This document shows, in pieces, positions 14,694 to 25,805 of a stretch of DNA of 64,000 nt (positions are counted from its first letter, which is position 1; each line of letters opens with the position of its first letter). Source of the stretch: Sporobolomyces roseus (taxonomy: Eukaryota; Basidiomycota; Microbotryomycetes; Sporidiobolales; Sporidiobolaceae). The notes below the pieces were generated by a model, which did not search any database, was not told the DNA's origin, and was given only the letters and a program-made list of their open reading frames with translations. The stretch is from positions 1,984,001 to 2,048,000 of the forward strand of contig JADILM010000003.1 in the NCBI GenBank assembly GCA_016617785.1, written 5' to 3'. A program made the position numbers and the translations under genes.

Positions 14694-15111
14694 GTTTTGT
14701 TTCGGGGTTAGAGTGGGTAGTGATGAAAGTCGAAAGGTCAACTTTCTTGAATTTCGTTTCATCCACACAAGTCGAAAGTCGAAAATCCTGTTCAATCTTT
14801 TCGAGAGTCTCGCTCTCGTCCATTAGGCAGTACAGAGTATGCGAGAGACACCCACCGGGTTTCGCTGACAATGCTAGGGAAAAAAACCGAACAATATAAT
14901 TTCGCGAAGGAACGAACGAAAGAGGAAGATACTACTTGTGTACTGACATCTGTAGAGAGGGAGAAGAAGAGCTATAGGGAGAGGGGGTATATGGGAGGTG
15001 AAGGGAAGAGAGCGAGATGGGGCGGGAGAGGGCGCAGTGAAGAAGTATATAGTAAGAAAAACAAAACGATTTCCAATCGAGCAAGAGATCGTCTAGTTGT
15101 GGGAGACGTGT
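14694..15111. other. SmG promoter and epsin 3' region
   Basis: 418 bases upstream of SmG and downstream of epsin. It holds purine-rich stretches (GAGGGGGTATATGGGAGG near 14980) and no convincing ORF. Confidence 0.4.
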
Positions 15112-17194
15112 CTAGATGGTAAAGAAAGGTTGATCCTGTAGTTCATTGATGCGCAGAACGAGCACAGGGTTAGTCGGAACAAATCAAACAGGCGAGACGG
15201 TGACGAAAACGACTACTCACATTCTGCTGTTGTTGTTGCTGACCATTCTGTTGACCGTACCCGGTAGGCTGGTTGAACTGTTGTTGAGGTTTGTACCCAC
15301 TAGCACCGAACGGGTTCGCCTTTGCCAACCCTGTCATCTGAGGAACCATTGCCGGTCCACCTCCTTGTTGCTGCCCAGTTTTCTGCTGCCAAACAGGAAC
15401 CCTCGAACTTCCAATATTTCCAAACGTGTCCAACCCGTCCTCTCTTCCTCCAGCGAGCATTTTCGCCAATTCTCCATGTTTCCCATCCCCGTCCGCTCTG
15501 AAACGAGGTCCTGTTCGTTGAGGTTGCACTTGCTGTTGAGGAGGAGGAGGAGGAGGTGCTTGTTGTTGTTGTTGTTGTTGGACTGGTGGAGGAGGAGAAG
15601 GTTGACGTTGGGGTTGAGGTTGAGGAGAAGGTTGGGATTGTGGACCATTCGAAGCGAATGCTGCGAATGGGTTATTCGCTCCGAATCCTGTTGGTTGAGG
15701 TTGGATCGGTTGTTGTTGTTGTTGCTGGGCGAGTTGTTGAGAGTACATGAGTTGTTGTTGACGTAAATGTTCTTCGTAGGCTTGTTGTTGAGCGTATTGA
15801 GCTTGCATCGCTTGTTGTTGTTGTTGTGCATACATCATTTGTTGTTCTTGTTGCTACACGTTGATGAACGAGTGAGGTTAGTGGGGAGAGAAGGGGAGGA
15901 TAGAGGGAAAGTATGAAAGCCTACTTGACGTTGTAATTCCATCAATTGTTGTTGTCTCATGTACTCTTCCATTTGTGCTTGTTGTTGAGCTGCGTAAGGG
16001 TTGAACGAGGCCCACCCAGTCGCCATAGGTTGTTGTGAAGGTGCATCCATATCGATCAACGAAGATTGATTCCTACGTTCGACAACCTCCTCGATCAGTT
16101 TTCCCTCCGAGAGCAAATCGCAAAGAGAGTATCAGTACGTACTGTCGTTGTTCATCAAACAAATCGTTATTCCCATTCTCCAACTCTCTCCTCCTCCTCT
16201 CATCCTCTTCCCGACTCAACCTCATAGCCTCTTCCATATCGTCGTTTCCCCTATTCCTCCTCGCCTCTTCTTCTGCACTCCTCTTACTCGCCTCGATAGC
16301 AGCTTGCAAATCATCGTCGCCGTTCTTTGGTGCAGGAGGTCGAGAGTTCGATCGATCTCGTTTCGCTCCTGAATCAGGTCGTTCTCCCGCCATTCGAGAT
16401 CGCATGTCTTTTCGAGTCGCTCGTTGAGACTTCATACGTTTCTCGTCGAGGATAAGGGAGGTGATGTCTTTCGCTTTTTGTCGAACTGCAAGGATCGAAA
16501 TCTATGATTCAGCAACGAATGAACGGCTGAGGCACTGAGATCGAAACTGACCATTTGCACCTTGATCCTTTCCATCCTCATCTATGTACTGAAACTCCTT
16601 CAACGTCTTGACAATGTAAAGATTCTCCCTGTGAAAGAATCACAAACTTCTTCAGCACTTTGTTATTCGACTGAAAGAATCTGCTATCGACTCACCTGAA
16701 GTAATGAACGACGTTCTCGCTCCCTGCATGCAAGATATAATCCAACACGGTCAAAGATTTGAAAACATGTCTCCAATTCTTTCCTTTGTCGTTTAATCGT
16801 TTATCGAGCATTTCAATAATCTCGACGAAATCACCTCTGTGCGGCCGACACGTCTCCTCATCAGCTATCTGTCATCGTGTGGATGGAGGAGAGAGAAGAG
16901 CGTACTGGTTGAAAGTGAGAGTCGCGATTTCTGCCATTCTGTATAACCCAACCCACAACATCAATCTTTCGACTTTGCTCGGAGTGAGAGGGAGAGGAGA
17001 TAGACTCACTGAGTACCTGAAGGACCCCAAGGATCGTTTGAAGTAGCATCCCTCAATTTAGTTTGAGTATCAGAGAAACCTTTGACCGAGTTCTTCGCCG
17101 CCCTAAGATTCCACACTCTAGTCAGTTACAGCGGGGGTGAGGGTAGGAGTGGAGGGGGAGCTTACCTCATTACACTCTTTCCCATGTTCTGCAT
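15112..17194 (-). CDS. Epsin (ENTH-domain endocytic adaptor)
   Basis: A multi-exon gene. The start at 17192-17194 gives MQNMGKSVMRAAKNSVKGF, with exon 1 at 17166-17194 joined to 17010-17102, then 16906-16938 and so on. The ENTH domain covers roughly residues 1-150: SDTQTKLRDATSNDPWGPSGT, DFVEIIEMLDKRLNDKGKNW, LTVLDYILHAGSENVV and LKEFQYIDEDGKDQGANVRQ. Two ubiquitin-interacting motifs follow (DDDLQAAIEASKRSAEEEA and DDMEEAMRLSREEDE). The rest is Gln/Pro-rich with two NPF motifs (ANNPFAAF, KANPFGAS) that bind EH-domain proteins. The last exon, 15112-15135, adds only DQPFFTI, so the clathrin box seen in yeast epsins is not obvious. Role: PIP2-dependent recruitment of ubiquitinated cargo to clathrin sites at the plasma membrane. 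Confidence 0.93.
15540..15835 (-). repeat. CAA/CAG trinucleotide runs coding poly-Gln in epsin
   Basis: Several runs of five to eight consecutive Gln codons, mostly CAA (GTT/TTG on the plus strand), for example near 15562-15582, 15711-15726 and 15810-15826. They are interrupted by Pro-rich spacers. Such runs are prone to length change between strains. Confidence 0.8.
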
Positions 17195-17587
17195 GATGGG
17201 CTAATGCTTTGAAAGAGGTTGCTGCGTTTTGATGAGCGGTGTAATTTGGGAATTGATTGAGAGCTGTTGATGCTTCGAGGAGAGCTTGAGGGTTCTTCGA
17301 GGAGCTTGTAGAAGAGAGCTAGAGGGCTGCTAGAGTGTAGGTGAGAGAGATTGAGAAGAGTTGATCGGGATGACGCCGTCGTAGGGAAGAGATAGAGAGA
17401 GTGGGTTAAGAGTCTGCTGATCGATCGACTGGGTGTGTGTAGAGGTTGAGCAGCAATTTATCCTCTATCTGAGTTGATCGGAGAGAGTGGTAGGGTTGGG
17501 TGAGAGAGAGTTCGCAAAGTTGTCTCTCCACAAACTCCCCTCGCTCTCTTTCTTTCCTCTCACTTTTCACCCTGAACTGCTATAATC
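17195..17587. promoter_or_regulatory. Divergent promoter, epsin / DAK1
   Basis: 393 bases between two divergent start codons. The half near DAK is C/T-rich (CTCTCTTTCTTTCCTCTCAC). Between 17200 and 17300 one minus-strand frame is open and reads like protein, but it is out of frame with epsin and has no ATG. Confidence 0.5.
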
Positions 17588-20145
17588 ATGGGCAGTACGT
17601 ACTCTTTTCCCCTCTCCCCCTCTTCAGTCCTTCCCTCAGATCCAAGAGACTGATCTCATCGTTCCCCTCATTTTCCCCTCTCTCCTCATCTGGTCTTCCT
17701 CGCTGACCCTCCTTCCTCTCTAGAGCACATCCTCAACACTCCCAAGACTGCAATCTGTACGTTCCTCTCCCATCTCTCTCATCGAGAATCTCTCGCTAAA
17801 TGTTCTCTCATCTCTCTAGCCGATTCACTTTCTGGCTTGTGTTATCTCAATCCTCACACCGAACTCTACGATACGACTTTGATCCTCCGCAAACCCTCAA
17901 AAGACAAAGTACACCTAGTATGTGGAGGAGGAGGAGGACATGAACCCGCCCACGCTTGTTTCGTTGGAAATGGTATGTTGAGCGCTGCAGTGAGCGGTCA
18001 GGTCTTTGCGAGTCCGAATGCGGGACAGGTTGAGAAAGCATTAGACAAATTGAAGGGTGGAAAGGGAACTTTGGTCATTGTGAGTCGAGGATTCGAACCC
18101 GAAAGATGGAAGAAGAGAACTGATTTCATTTTTGATCCTTGTTCGCAGACTAAGAATTATACGGGTAAGCTCGAGTTCTAGCACACTTCGACAACAGCTG
18201 ACGTGAACTGAAGTATTCCGAACTTACAGGCGATGTCCTTCAGTTCGGACTTGCGAAAGAACGTTGGGCAGCGACTCACCTCGGAGAAGATTCAGTTCGA
18301 ATGGTAGTTGTCGGTGCGTCTCTCTCTCTCCTGCTCTCCTCCCCCTTCCCTCACCTGACCTCTCTCTGCAGGTGACGACGTCGCTGTTCCTCGTTCGCAA
18401 GGAGCCCTCACCGGTCGTCGAGGATTAGCAGGAACTGTCCTAACTTACAAGATCGCGGGAGCGCTCGCCTCGAAAGGAGCGACACTCGACGAAGTAGAGA
18501 TGTTGGCTAAAGTGGTTAGTGAGAATTGTGGGACAATGGGAATGGGATTGGAGCATTGTCATGTACCTGGTACTGAGAAGAGTGAGGATTATTTGGGAGA
18601 GAATGAGGCGGAAATCGGAATGGGAATCGTTAGTCCACCCCATTTCAATCCATTGCAAGTCATGCGAGATGGACTGATAGAGGAGTGGGAGTGTTAACAG
18701 CATAACGAACCGGGAATTAGGAAAGTTTCACCGATTCCTTCAGCTGAGAAACTCGTAGATGAGTTCTTGAATACCATTACGAACACGACCGATGAAGAAC
18801 GTTCTTTCCTTCCTTTCCAGAGTACGCTCTCTCCCTTCTCCCTTTCGAATTCTTCTCGCTGGACACTGACCTTCCCCTCTTCTCACTCGCAGACGATGGA
18901 AAAGATGAAGTCGTACTACTCGTCAACAACCTCGGAGGACTTCCTGAGCTCGAGTTAGGAATCGTCGTCAAAGAAGCCGCTCAATGGCTCGAACGCAAAC
19001 ACATCACAGTTCAACGGTACTCTCCCTTCTCTCCTCCTTCCCCTTCTCCCCAACTCACTCTTCCCTCTGACTATACAGTGCCATATCAGGAAGCTTCATG
19101 ACCTCTCTCAACCTCCCGGGCTTCTCCCTCACCCTTCTCTTACTCCCTCGTGAACCCGTCGAGAAGAACGGATTCGAATCGTCCATCAACTTCAACAAGG
19201 AATTGATCCTCGAGTGTTTGGACGAACCTACGGAAGCTCCGGGCTGGAGGTGGATGTACAAGGGGAAACCCGAGATGAGGGTCGAGAAAGACGAGGATGG
19301 GAAGAAAGGGAAGAAGAATCCTGAGTTGGGTGAGAGTGATGTCAAGGGTCCGAAACGTGAGCGAACCTTCTTTCTTGTTCGAATGACGGACGAGATAGCT
19401 GAAATAGGAAGATGAACTGCATTCACAGCTACGAATTCGAAACTATTCATTTCAGCTATTGAAGCCGCTCTCAAATCGGTCATTTCAGCTGAACCCGAGA
19501 TCACTCGCTACGACACGATTGCGGGAGATGGAGATGCCGGATTGACTCTCAAAGCAGGAGCCGAAGGTATTCTCGAAGAAATCAGTCAGAACAAAATCTC
19601 GGATTCGGATGTTGTTGCCGCCATGGTAGAGATGTCGAGCGTAGTAGAGAGGGAGATGGGTGGAACTAGTGGTGGATTGTATGCGATCTTGTTGAGTGGG
19701 TTGAGTAAAGGATTGATTCAGGCGGGTAAGGAACAAAAGAAGGAGGAAGCTACGGTCGAGGTTTGGTCTAGAGGTTTAGAGGTACGTTCTCTCGCTCTCC
19801 GTCGTCAGTCTCATAACAGACGACTGAACCAGGAGAACTTGAATGTAGCTCGCACTCAACACGCTTTATCAATACACACGAGCCCGACCTCCTTCTCGAA
19901 CCCTGATCGACCCTCTATCCTCTTTCATCCTCACTCTCTCTTCGAACCCATCAGACCACAAGACTCTCGTTTCAGCGTTCTCAGCAGCTAAAGAAGCGGC
20001 AGAAGCAACGAGGGATCTCGATGCGAAAGCTGGTCGAGCGGCTTATGTCGATCAAGACAAGATTAGGGATGCGAAAGTACCTGATGCGGGAGCTTGGGGT
20101 GTTTGGATGATGCTCAAGGGTGTCAAGGAGGTTTTGGAGATCTAA
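17588..20145 (+). CDS. DAK1: Dihydroxyacetone kinase
   Basis: Eleven exons: 17588-17594, 17724-17756, 17820-18079, 18149-18164, 18230-18313, 18372-18628, 18701-18821, 18893-19016, 19079-19356, 19456-19781 and 19849-20145. They sum to 1803 nt and give 600 aa, the usual size of fungal Dak1. The enzyme phosphorylates dihydroxyacetone with ATP in the cytosol, feeding glycerol or methanol carbon into glycolysis and removing toxic DHA. Domain 1 (DhaK): VCGGGGGHEPAHACFVG, MVVVGDDVAVP, GRRGLAGTVLTYKIAGA, and GIHNEPG, which by family knowledge should carry the substrate-binding His; an intron falls between the I and H codons. Domain 2 (DhaL): DTIAGDGDAG with the Mg-ATP aspartates, and GGTSGGLYAILLSGL. 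The first exon has only seven coding bases. Confidence 0.95.
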
Positions 20146-20560
20146 TGGAATTCGAGATTGGAGCTGTGTGTAGATAGTGAGTCGGTTCTATTCTGTTCAA
20201 TAAAGTCTGTATCGCTATGAGTCGTTAGATCGACGAGATACGAGAGGTGAATATGCTGTGAGCTCTTTCTCTTCGATTGCTTTCCGCATCTGTGCAGCTG
20301 TGAGGGGTAGAAGCTGACTTTCTTCGAAATTTGAAATAGTCTTCTCTTCGTCTCTGTTGCTCTCGCTTCTGCCCTGTCTACTTTGCGATTCAGCTCCTGG
20401 AGATGACTGCTCCGATTCTTCGTCGTCGTCGTCGATGAGCTCACGCCTTCTTCTCCCTCCCGATGCCCGATCTCCCCGTGGAGATTCGACTCTAAACCCG
20501 ATGCTTGGGGTTCAGCTGCTCGCGCTCCTCTCTTCTCTTCTTCCTTTACATCTCATAGTC
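20146..20560. other. Intergenic region, DAK1 to unknown paralog 1
   Basis: 415 bases. The frame of paralog 1 stays open upstream as far as 20357 with several ATGs, but the C/T-rich leader just before 20561 and comparison with paralog 2 favour the downstream start. A minus-strand ORF (20142-20444) overlaps it and looks like a shadow. Confidence 0.4.
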
Positions 20561-21968
20561 ATGGCAGAAGTTGCAGCACGACCATTGACTCCCGTAAGCA
20601 TGATCTCTATCGACATCCCAAGCTCACTAAATTCTCGACTGACTCATGAACGGCTGCACTCCCGACAGAACGAGAAGAATCTGCTTCTCGAGCACGGTGT
20701 TATCACCTCGCTGAATGCTTTTGGAGCTTATTTGAGCGAATACGAGGAGTACCCACTGGAGTCGCCAGGAATCGCTTTTGACAGCTGTGCAGCCGTCGAC
20801 GATCCAGAACTCCAACGTAAGTCCTCGTCTCATAAATAGATCCTGTAACGATCACTGACGAGCTGGCGTGCCGTCTATAGGTATGGGAATCAATATCTCG
20901 ATCGTTGCTCCCTTCCAACCGATTCCAGTCGAGCTTGCGGAGACACAGCCGTTGACAGCTTGCGCAATCACTCGTCCAGGGCACTCAAACAGGCAGGAGG
21001 AGGCAATCTGGCACAACCGAGTCACTGAAGCGAAAGATGCCAATCGACGCTCCGCACTTGCCTCATCTGCAGCGTTTCCTCGTTATATCGAGCATCGAAA
21101 GGTTCTCAACACTACCCATCAAGGCGAAGCTCTCATCCTCACCAAACCTCAAGCATACGATCGAATGAAAGTCTTCCATGATCGTAACTACAGTGCAGAC
21201 ATTCGCACGCGCGAACGTGAGTTTACAACTTTCGAAATATCGGCTTCTTTCGTCTGACTGAACTTGAATCGATTAATTCTACAGGTGGCGTCCAGACGAT
21301 CTGGACTCAATTACCTTGCCACGAAGAACATGAAAATGAGATCAAACGAGGGATGCCCTATTCTCTCGAGATAATCTATCTTCGCTTCGACGTCTACAAA
21401 GGAACTGCATACGATGGTAAAGCATCGAATGAGCTGCTTTTCTCCGCCCTAATTCGAGGTGTAATCGTCGAGAAGAACCCTCTCTTTGTCGAAGCGAACG
21501 AAGCGAACGAGGCGGGCGACCAGGACTGGCGAGAGTGGAAATTCGACGATAACATTGTGAGTACGCAATCCCATGATCTTCGAAAGGTAGCTGATCTCGC
21601 CGGTGAGGCACTCAGACCTTTGAACGCCTTTCTGAGGTTTTCCCGCGATCAGTCCTCAACAACTCCAGGCCAAGAAACCCTTTCGTCGACAACCCTCGAG
21701 GCTCGTCTCCTATGCGTGATTCCGACAGAATCTATCGAGCTCCCTCGCCGCCAGTATCTCATACCAGGGTCAAGAAGGAATCGGCTCACGCAGAGGAGGG
21801 TTCTCAGCGTCATACCAGGGCTCGTACTGTGAGCAAAGCCTTTACTTTCCGTCCGTTCTCGCAAACTCACCCTTTCGAACGTTTCGCTCGACCGACTCAC
21901 AGAGATCCTCTCGTCAGGTCGAACATACTCTCAGTCACCGTCGTCAAAGGATGTACGGCTTCCTTTGA
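20561..21968 (+). CDS. Unrecognised family, tandem paralog 1
   Basis: Six exons, 20561-20593, 20669-20816, 20881-21216, 21285-21556, 21616-21828 and 21903-21968, sum to 1068 nt and give 355 aa. I do not recognise the family. It is real because the neighbour at 22196 has the same six-exon layout, the same intron phases (0,1,1,0,0), an exon 2 of identical length (148 nt) and matching motifs: ARPLTP at the N-terminus, AVDDPEL followed by MGINISIV, FPRYI, IIYLRFDVY, RGVIVEKN, DWREWKFDD and EHTLSHRRQRMYG near the end. No signal peptide or membrane segment is seen. The last third is Ser/Arg/Pro-rich and probably disordered. An alternative start at 20357 would add 68 residues. Confidence 0.8.
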
Positions 21969-22195
21969 ATGAGGTCCCCGAGAGAGTGAGAAGGAGTGGA
22001 TCTGAGTTCTCGACGTTTCTTTTTCTGTCAGCTTGATATCGTGTATACTCGCTCTTCGTGGAATAGCACGCTCATCATACCCACTTTCTGACATCGTGGA
22101 AACATCTGAAGTCTTTGACCGGTACCGAATCTCGAATCCCCTCCTTGCTCTTTTCCCTTCTCCCTCTCCCTTCTTGCTCGTCTACTTCCCCCCCC

Positions 22196-23607
22196 ATGTC
22201 TTCGTCTCGTACAGAGCTGAAGGCGAGACCTCTCACCCCGGTATGGCTGATTTCCTCTCATGCGCACTCTTTCTCTCTTTCTCGCTCTCTCGACGTCTCT
22301 TACCGACAAGCTGACGACTTATTTTCTCCCGTGCAGGAGGAAGAGGATCTCGTTAAGAGTCATGCAGTACTCAAGCATCTGAACGCTTTCGGAGGCTGGT
22401 TGGGTGTTGGCTTGTCTTACCCATTCGAGTGGAAAGAAGTGACACTCGAAAGCCTTCGAGCTGTTGACGACCCGGAGCTCGCCGGTAGACATCAGCCCTT
22501 ACTAAAGCCTTCACTTGAGTAGCTGATCATTATCGCGGACAGGCATGGGGATCGGGATTTCCATCGTCTTTCCAGCTCTCCCAGTCCTCGTCTCTTACAG
22601 ATACGCCACGAAGCTCACACTCTTCCGTCCTGTCACCGCTTGGGCGATGCTAAATGCTACTCAGGATGTGCGGGAGGAGGCATGGTTGGAGAAAGCAAAG
22701 GTACAGAAGAACTCCGATCGCGAGCTAGGGCACAATTTGGCAACTTCGCTAGCTTACCCTCGCTACTTCGCATTTCGTCGGCTGGGCAAAGACACGAGAG
22801 TCACTTGGAAAGCAGGGTACGAGAAAAACAGCAACATGAGTCTATTCCGAGGCGAGGGCTTCAAAGCAGCCCTACAAACGGGTGAGCTGTTTCGCGAAAT
22901 ATTTCCCTCAAGCTCCCGGGGCTGACGACTTGTCGGAGACAGTGAATGGTTCCAAGCCTCAATGGAGCCAGATCCCCTGTCGTGAGCACCCTGCCCCTAA
23001 GGACATGTTCTGTGACAAAGGAGAAGCATCGATTCAAATTGCAAACGGAATGCCTTGCTCTTCCAACATCACTTATCTTCGACTCGACCTCCATTCCCAT
23101 CCGAAGATGAGTAAGCCACCAGCAGATGCGCCGACTTTATCTATTCTATTCCGAGGTGTGATCGTCGAGAAAGAGGAGAAGGAGGAACTCCAAAACTGGC
23201 GAGCTTGGAAACCTAGCGACGATGTTGTAATGCGCCTCCATCTCTCCAGTATTCGAGTAGAAGCTGACGATTCAACGTCGATCACAGACCTTTCCGAGCC
23301 TTTCTGAGTCGCTTTCGCAGTCCGTCCTCCCAGATCACAAAGCTTTTCAGCCGATACCTCGACAAGGTGGATCTTCGCGCCATCGCTCGCGTTCCCCAAC
23401 TAGTAACGACCAGGAAAGAAACTACCGAGAGCGCTCCAATTCCCGTGAAGTAAGCGAACTCAGTCTGTCGTCTGTTTCCGCAAAAGCTCATAGTTGGATT
23501 TTCTACAGCGACGTCGCCCAATTTCCAAAGAGCCGTCCGGAGAGCATACGCTCAGTCATCGCCGACGAGAAATGTATGGCCTCATCGGAGGAGACATGGG
23601 TGCCTAA
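22196..23607 (+). CDS. Unrecognised family, tandem paralog 2
   Basis: Six exons, 22196-22240, 22337-22484, 22543-22881, 22943-23226, 23288-23449 and 23509-23607, sum to 1077 nt and give 358 aa. Motifs shared with paralog 1, in order: ARPLTP, HLNAFGGWL (paralog 1 SLNAFGAYL), AVDDPEL then MGIGISIV, AYPRYF, ITYLRLDLH, RGVIVEKE, NWRAWKPSDD and EHTLSHRRREMYG. The region before the end is Arg/Ser-rich (RHRSRSPTSN, YRERSNSR). Function is unknown. The 227-bp gap and the same orientation show tandem duplication. Residue identity looks low outside these motifs, so the duplication is old or the proteins evolve fast. Confidence 0.82.
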
Positions 23608-23987
23608 GCGAAGGAATCTCTGTTGGACTTGGGTTTGTTTGTTTCGTTCCTTTCTATAGACTTGTCTCGTTTCTGTAACTTTGTGCCTTATCGATCCACG
23701 ATGTGATGTCTTGTTCAAGAAGTGGAAGAAAGCCAGGAGAGATGCCTAGCTCAACAAAGGTTTCGTGCGAAGCTTCGCAAGGATTCCTCCCTTGCGAAAC
23801 TTTCTCTCCAACACTTTCGAGCTTTTCGCCTTTAGCTCTCAGTCCAGTTATTCTCGTCGATACAGAGCTTCTGCACTATGCTCATCACGAGTCTCGAGAA
23901 GAGCTCTCTTCTCTGCCTTTTCTTCCCTCAACTTCTCACTTTCCTCCTCTCCACATCTCACCTTCCGCCCTCTCCACCTCTCCGAAT
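23608..23987. other. Intergenic region upstream of PKR1
   Basis: 380 bases. The right half is strongly C/T-rich (23905-23980) just before the PKR1 start. The PKR1 frame is open upstream but without protein-like content. Confidence 0.4.
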
Positions 23988-24399
23988 ATGGCCAATCCAT
24001 CAACATCAAGCGGAGGTATGCTCTCGGACGTAGTCTCCTCCATCTTCACTCCCGGAACGAATTCAGGTCTGATTCAAGCAATGTCCTACTCGTTCTACGC
24101 ATTGTTCGTGACGCTGTTCGGAATGGTGTTACTCACTGGTGGGAATCTACATGTCGTAGCGTTGCTCGTGCTGAGTATAGGCTTGTTCGTCAGCATAAAA
24201 TGGTGAGTGATTTTGAACTCGTCATCAGACAACCTTGAACTGATGGAGAGAGTGAGGATTGTACAGGTTCTTGATTCAGATTAAGGAGGTGGAAGAACAA
24301 CAACGGATAGAGAGGGAGAAGAAGGAGAAATTGGAGGGAAATGGTCAAGTGGTGGGGAATGAAGGGGGGAAGGAGTCAATAAAAGGGAAATCTGACTAG
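23988..24399 (+). CDS. PKR1: Pkr1-type V-ATPase assembly factor (ER membrane)
   Basis: Two exons, 23988-24202 and 24267-24399, give 115 aa with Trp split across the intron (TG|G). Pkr1 is a small ER membrane protein needed to assemble the V0 sector of the vacuolar H+-ATPase. Seen: VVSSIFTPGTNSGLI, the family's SIFTPGT motif; two hydrophobic segments (YSFYALFVTLFGMVLLTGG and VVALLVLSIGLFVSIKWFLI); and a basic/acidic cytosolic tail (EEQQRIEREKKEK). Length and order fit the family. Confidence 0.88.
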
Positions 24400-24733
24400 C
24401 GCAGGCTGATAGTGGAGCTATGGTGAGTCGGAGAACCCTTTTTTTGATCGCGCGAAAGGCGAAATGGCTGATGTTATCGAAATTCGGTTTCGCAGGTTCC
24501 CTCGCAAGGTTCAGTAGAGCAGTTATAGAAGTACAGCACTCAGTATAATGATCAATATACCCTCTCTCTGAGATCACCACTCCAATCTAGACGGGTTCAA
24601 GCGCGAAAGCGAGAAACGAGAGAAGTGAAAACGATGGAGAAGCTTTGCATGCGAGTAAAGGGTACAACAAGCAATGCACAGACTACCAATGATACTGCTA
24701 TGACCGAGATCAAGACAACGAGAACAAAACGGT
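24400..24733. other. Convergent 3' region, PKR1 / PSF3
   Basis: 334 bases between stop codons. T-run at 24438-24444. Nothing else recognised. Confidence 0.4.
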
Positions 24734-25610
24734 TCATCTACCGCCAGAACCCATCTTCTTTCCTCTCGCATCAAACCAATTCTTCATTTGTTTCGCCGAA
24801 GTTTCACCGATATGGAACACTAATCGAGCGAGTTTCGATCAGTAAGGTCTACAGTGACGTGAGGAGTGCGTGAGAGGAACTTACATTCTTTCTCCCAAGT
24901 ATCGAGACCTTGACTGAATTCATAAGCTGCACCTTCACCTCCATGATCCGCTAAGCTATGTTGCGATTGATCCATGATTTGGACCAATCTAGTCTTGAAC
25001 GCATCCTCAAGAATCGTCGCCAGTACTGGATCTTCCGTTCTGTGAGGAGAAAGGAGGTACAGAAATCAGTCGAGAATTCGACATTTCGTCTATTCCTCGT
25101 CGCACTCACAAAGATAACAATCTCACACCTCCCGCATAGAATGAGCCTCCACCACCACCGAGATTCCTGAGATGTACAGCTTCAGGCGAAGCAGCTAAAG
25201 CGTTACGAACTGTCGCATTATAAGGTCGAGGTAAAGTTAAATCGATCATATCCCTATCAGAAATCGCTCCAAACGCGTCAGCAATCGCTAGAGAGTGAGA
25301 GTATGGTGAGGTAGAACTCACTCTTCAGACAGTTTCGTTGCTAGCCAGTACGGTAATTCGAGAGTTGTGTTTTGACGAAGCTGCAACGATTCTCACATCA
25401 GCACTCAATGTAAATTGATCATGGGAGATGGGGACGAACATCTTTGTCTGCACTGCCTTCTAGATGACCGCAATTCGGGATATCAAACAGTACTTTTGAT
25501 GGAAGTCGCTGCAAACAATCGCGTTCACTTTCGACTTTGAGGAGAGATGGAAAGGGACTACTTACCTGTGAATCTGCTAGGAACTCTTGTACGTTGTAAT
25601 AGCCGGACAT
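24734..25610 (-). CDS. PSF3: GINS complex subunit Psf3
   Basis: About five exons; the first is 25566-25610 (MSGYYNVQEFLADSQ). Psf3 is one of four GINS subunits that, with Mcm2-7 and Cdc45, form the replicative CMG helicase. Seen: YYNVQEFLADSQ then RLPSKVLFDIPNCGHLEG, ELPYWLATKL (the conserved Psf3 domain B-like start), then LTLPRPYNATVRNALAASPEAVHL, and a helical C-terminal half with RTEDPVLATILEDAFKTRL. The last exon (LFHIGETSAKQMKNWFDARGKK) ends at TGA 24734-24736. One intron inside the N-terminal domain appears to start with GTTCGT, weaker than most donors here. Confidence 0.88.
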
Positions 25611-25805
25611 TGTGAAGAGTTGTTCTGAGATTTGAAAGGAGAAGAGAAGGAGTGAGTGAATGCGATTGTTGGAATCCACCCCTGTTGAAGCATCAGGTGC
25701 GCTTTCTGATAACGAAGTGGGGGCGAAACGCCTCCTCCTCTCCTCTCTCTTTCTCTCTCTCCTTTCCTCTCCTCTTCACTCATCATAACAACTCGAAACA
25801 AACAT
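25611..25805. promoter_or_regulatory. Divergent promoter, PSF3 / fungalysin
   Basis: 195 bases shared by a replication gene and a secreted protease. A C/T tract (CCTCCTCCTCTCCTCTCTCTTTCTC) lies just upstream of the protease start at about 25730-25780. Confidence 0.5.

Noticed and set aside
15146..15766. Plus-strand ORF of 206 codons rich in Leu/Arg
   Set aside because: It is the reverse complement of the epsin poly-Gln region; leucine runs arise from CAA/CAG read on the other strand.
17200..17300. Protein-like minus-strand frame upstream of epsin (ALNQFPNYTAHQNAATSFKA)
   Set aside because: It lacks an ATG and is out of frame with the ENTH domain; the epsin start at 17194 joins correctly to the family N-terminus.
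20142..20444. Minus-strand ORF of 100 codons with a Ser/Thr-rich start and a charged helix
   Set aside because: It overlaps the DAK1 3' end and the leader of paralog 1, has no splice or family support, and its composition mirrors the opposite strand.
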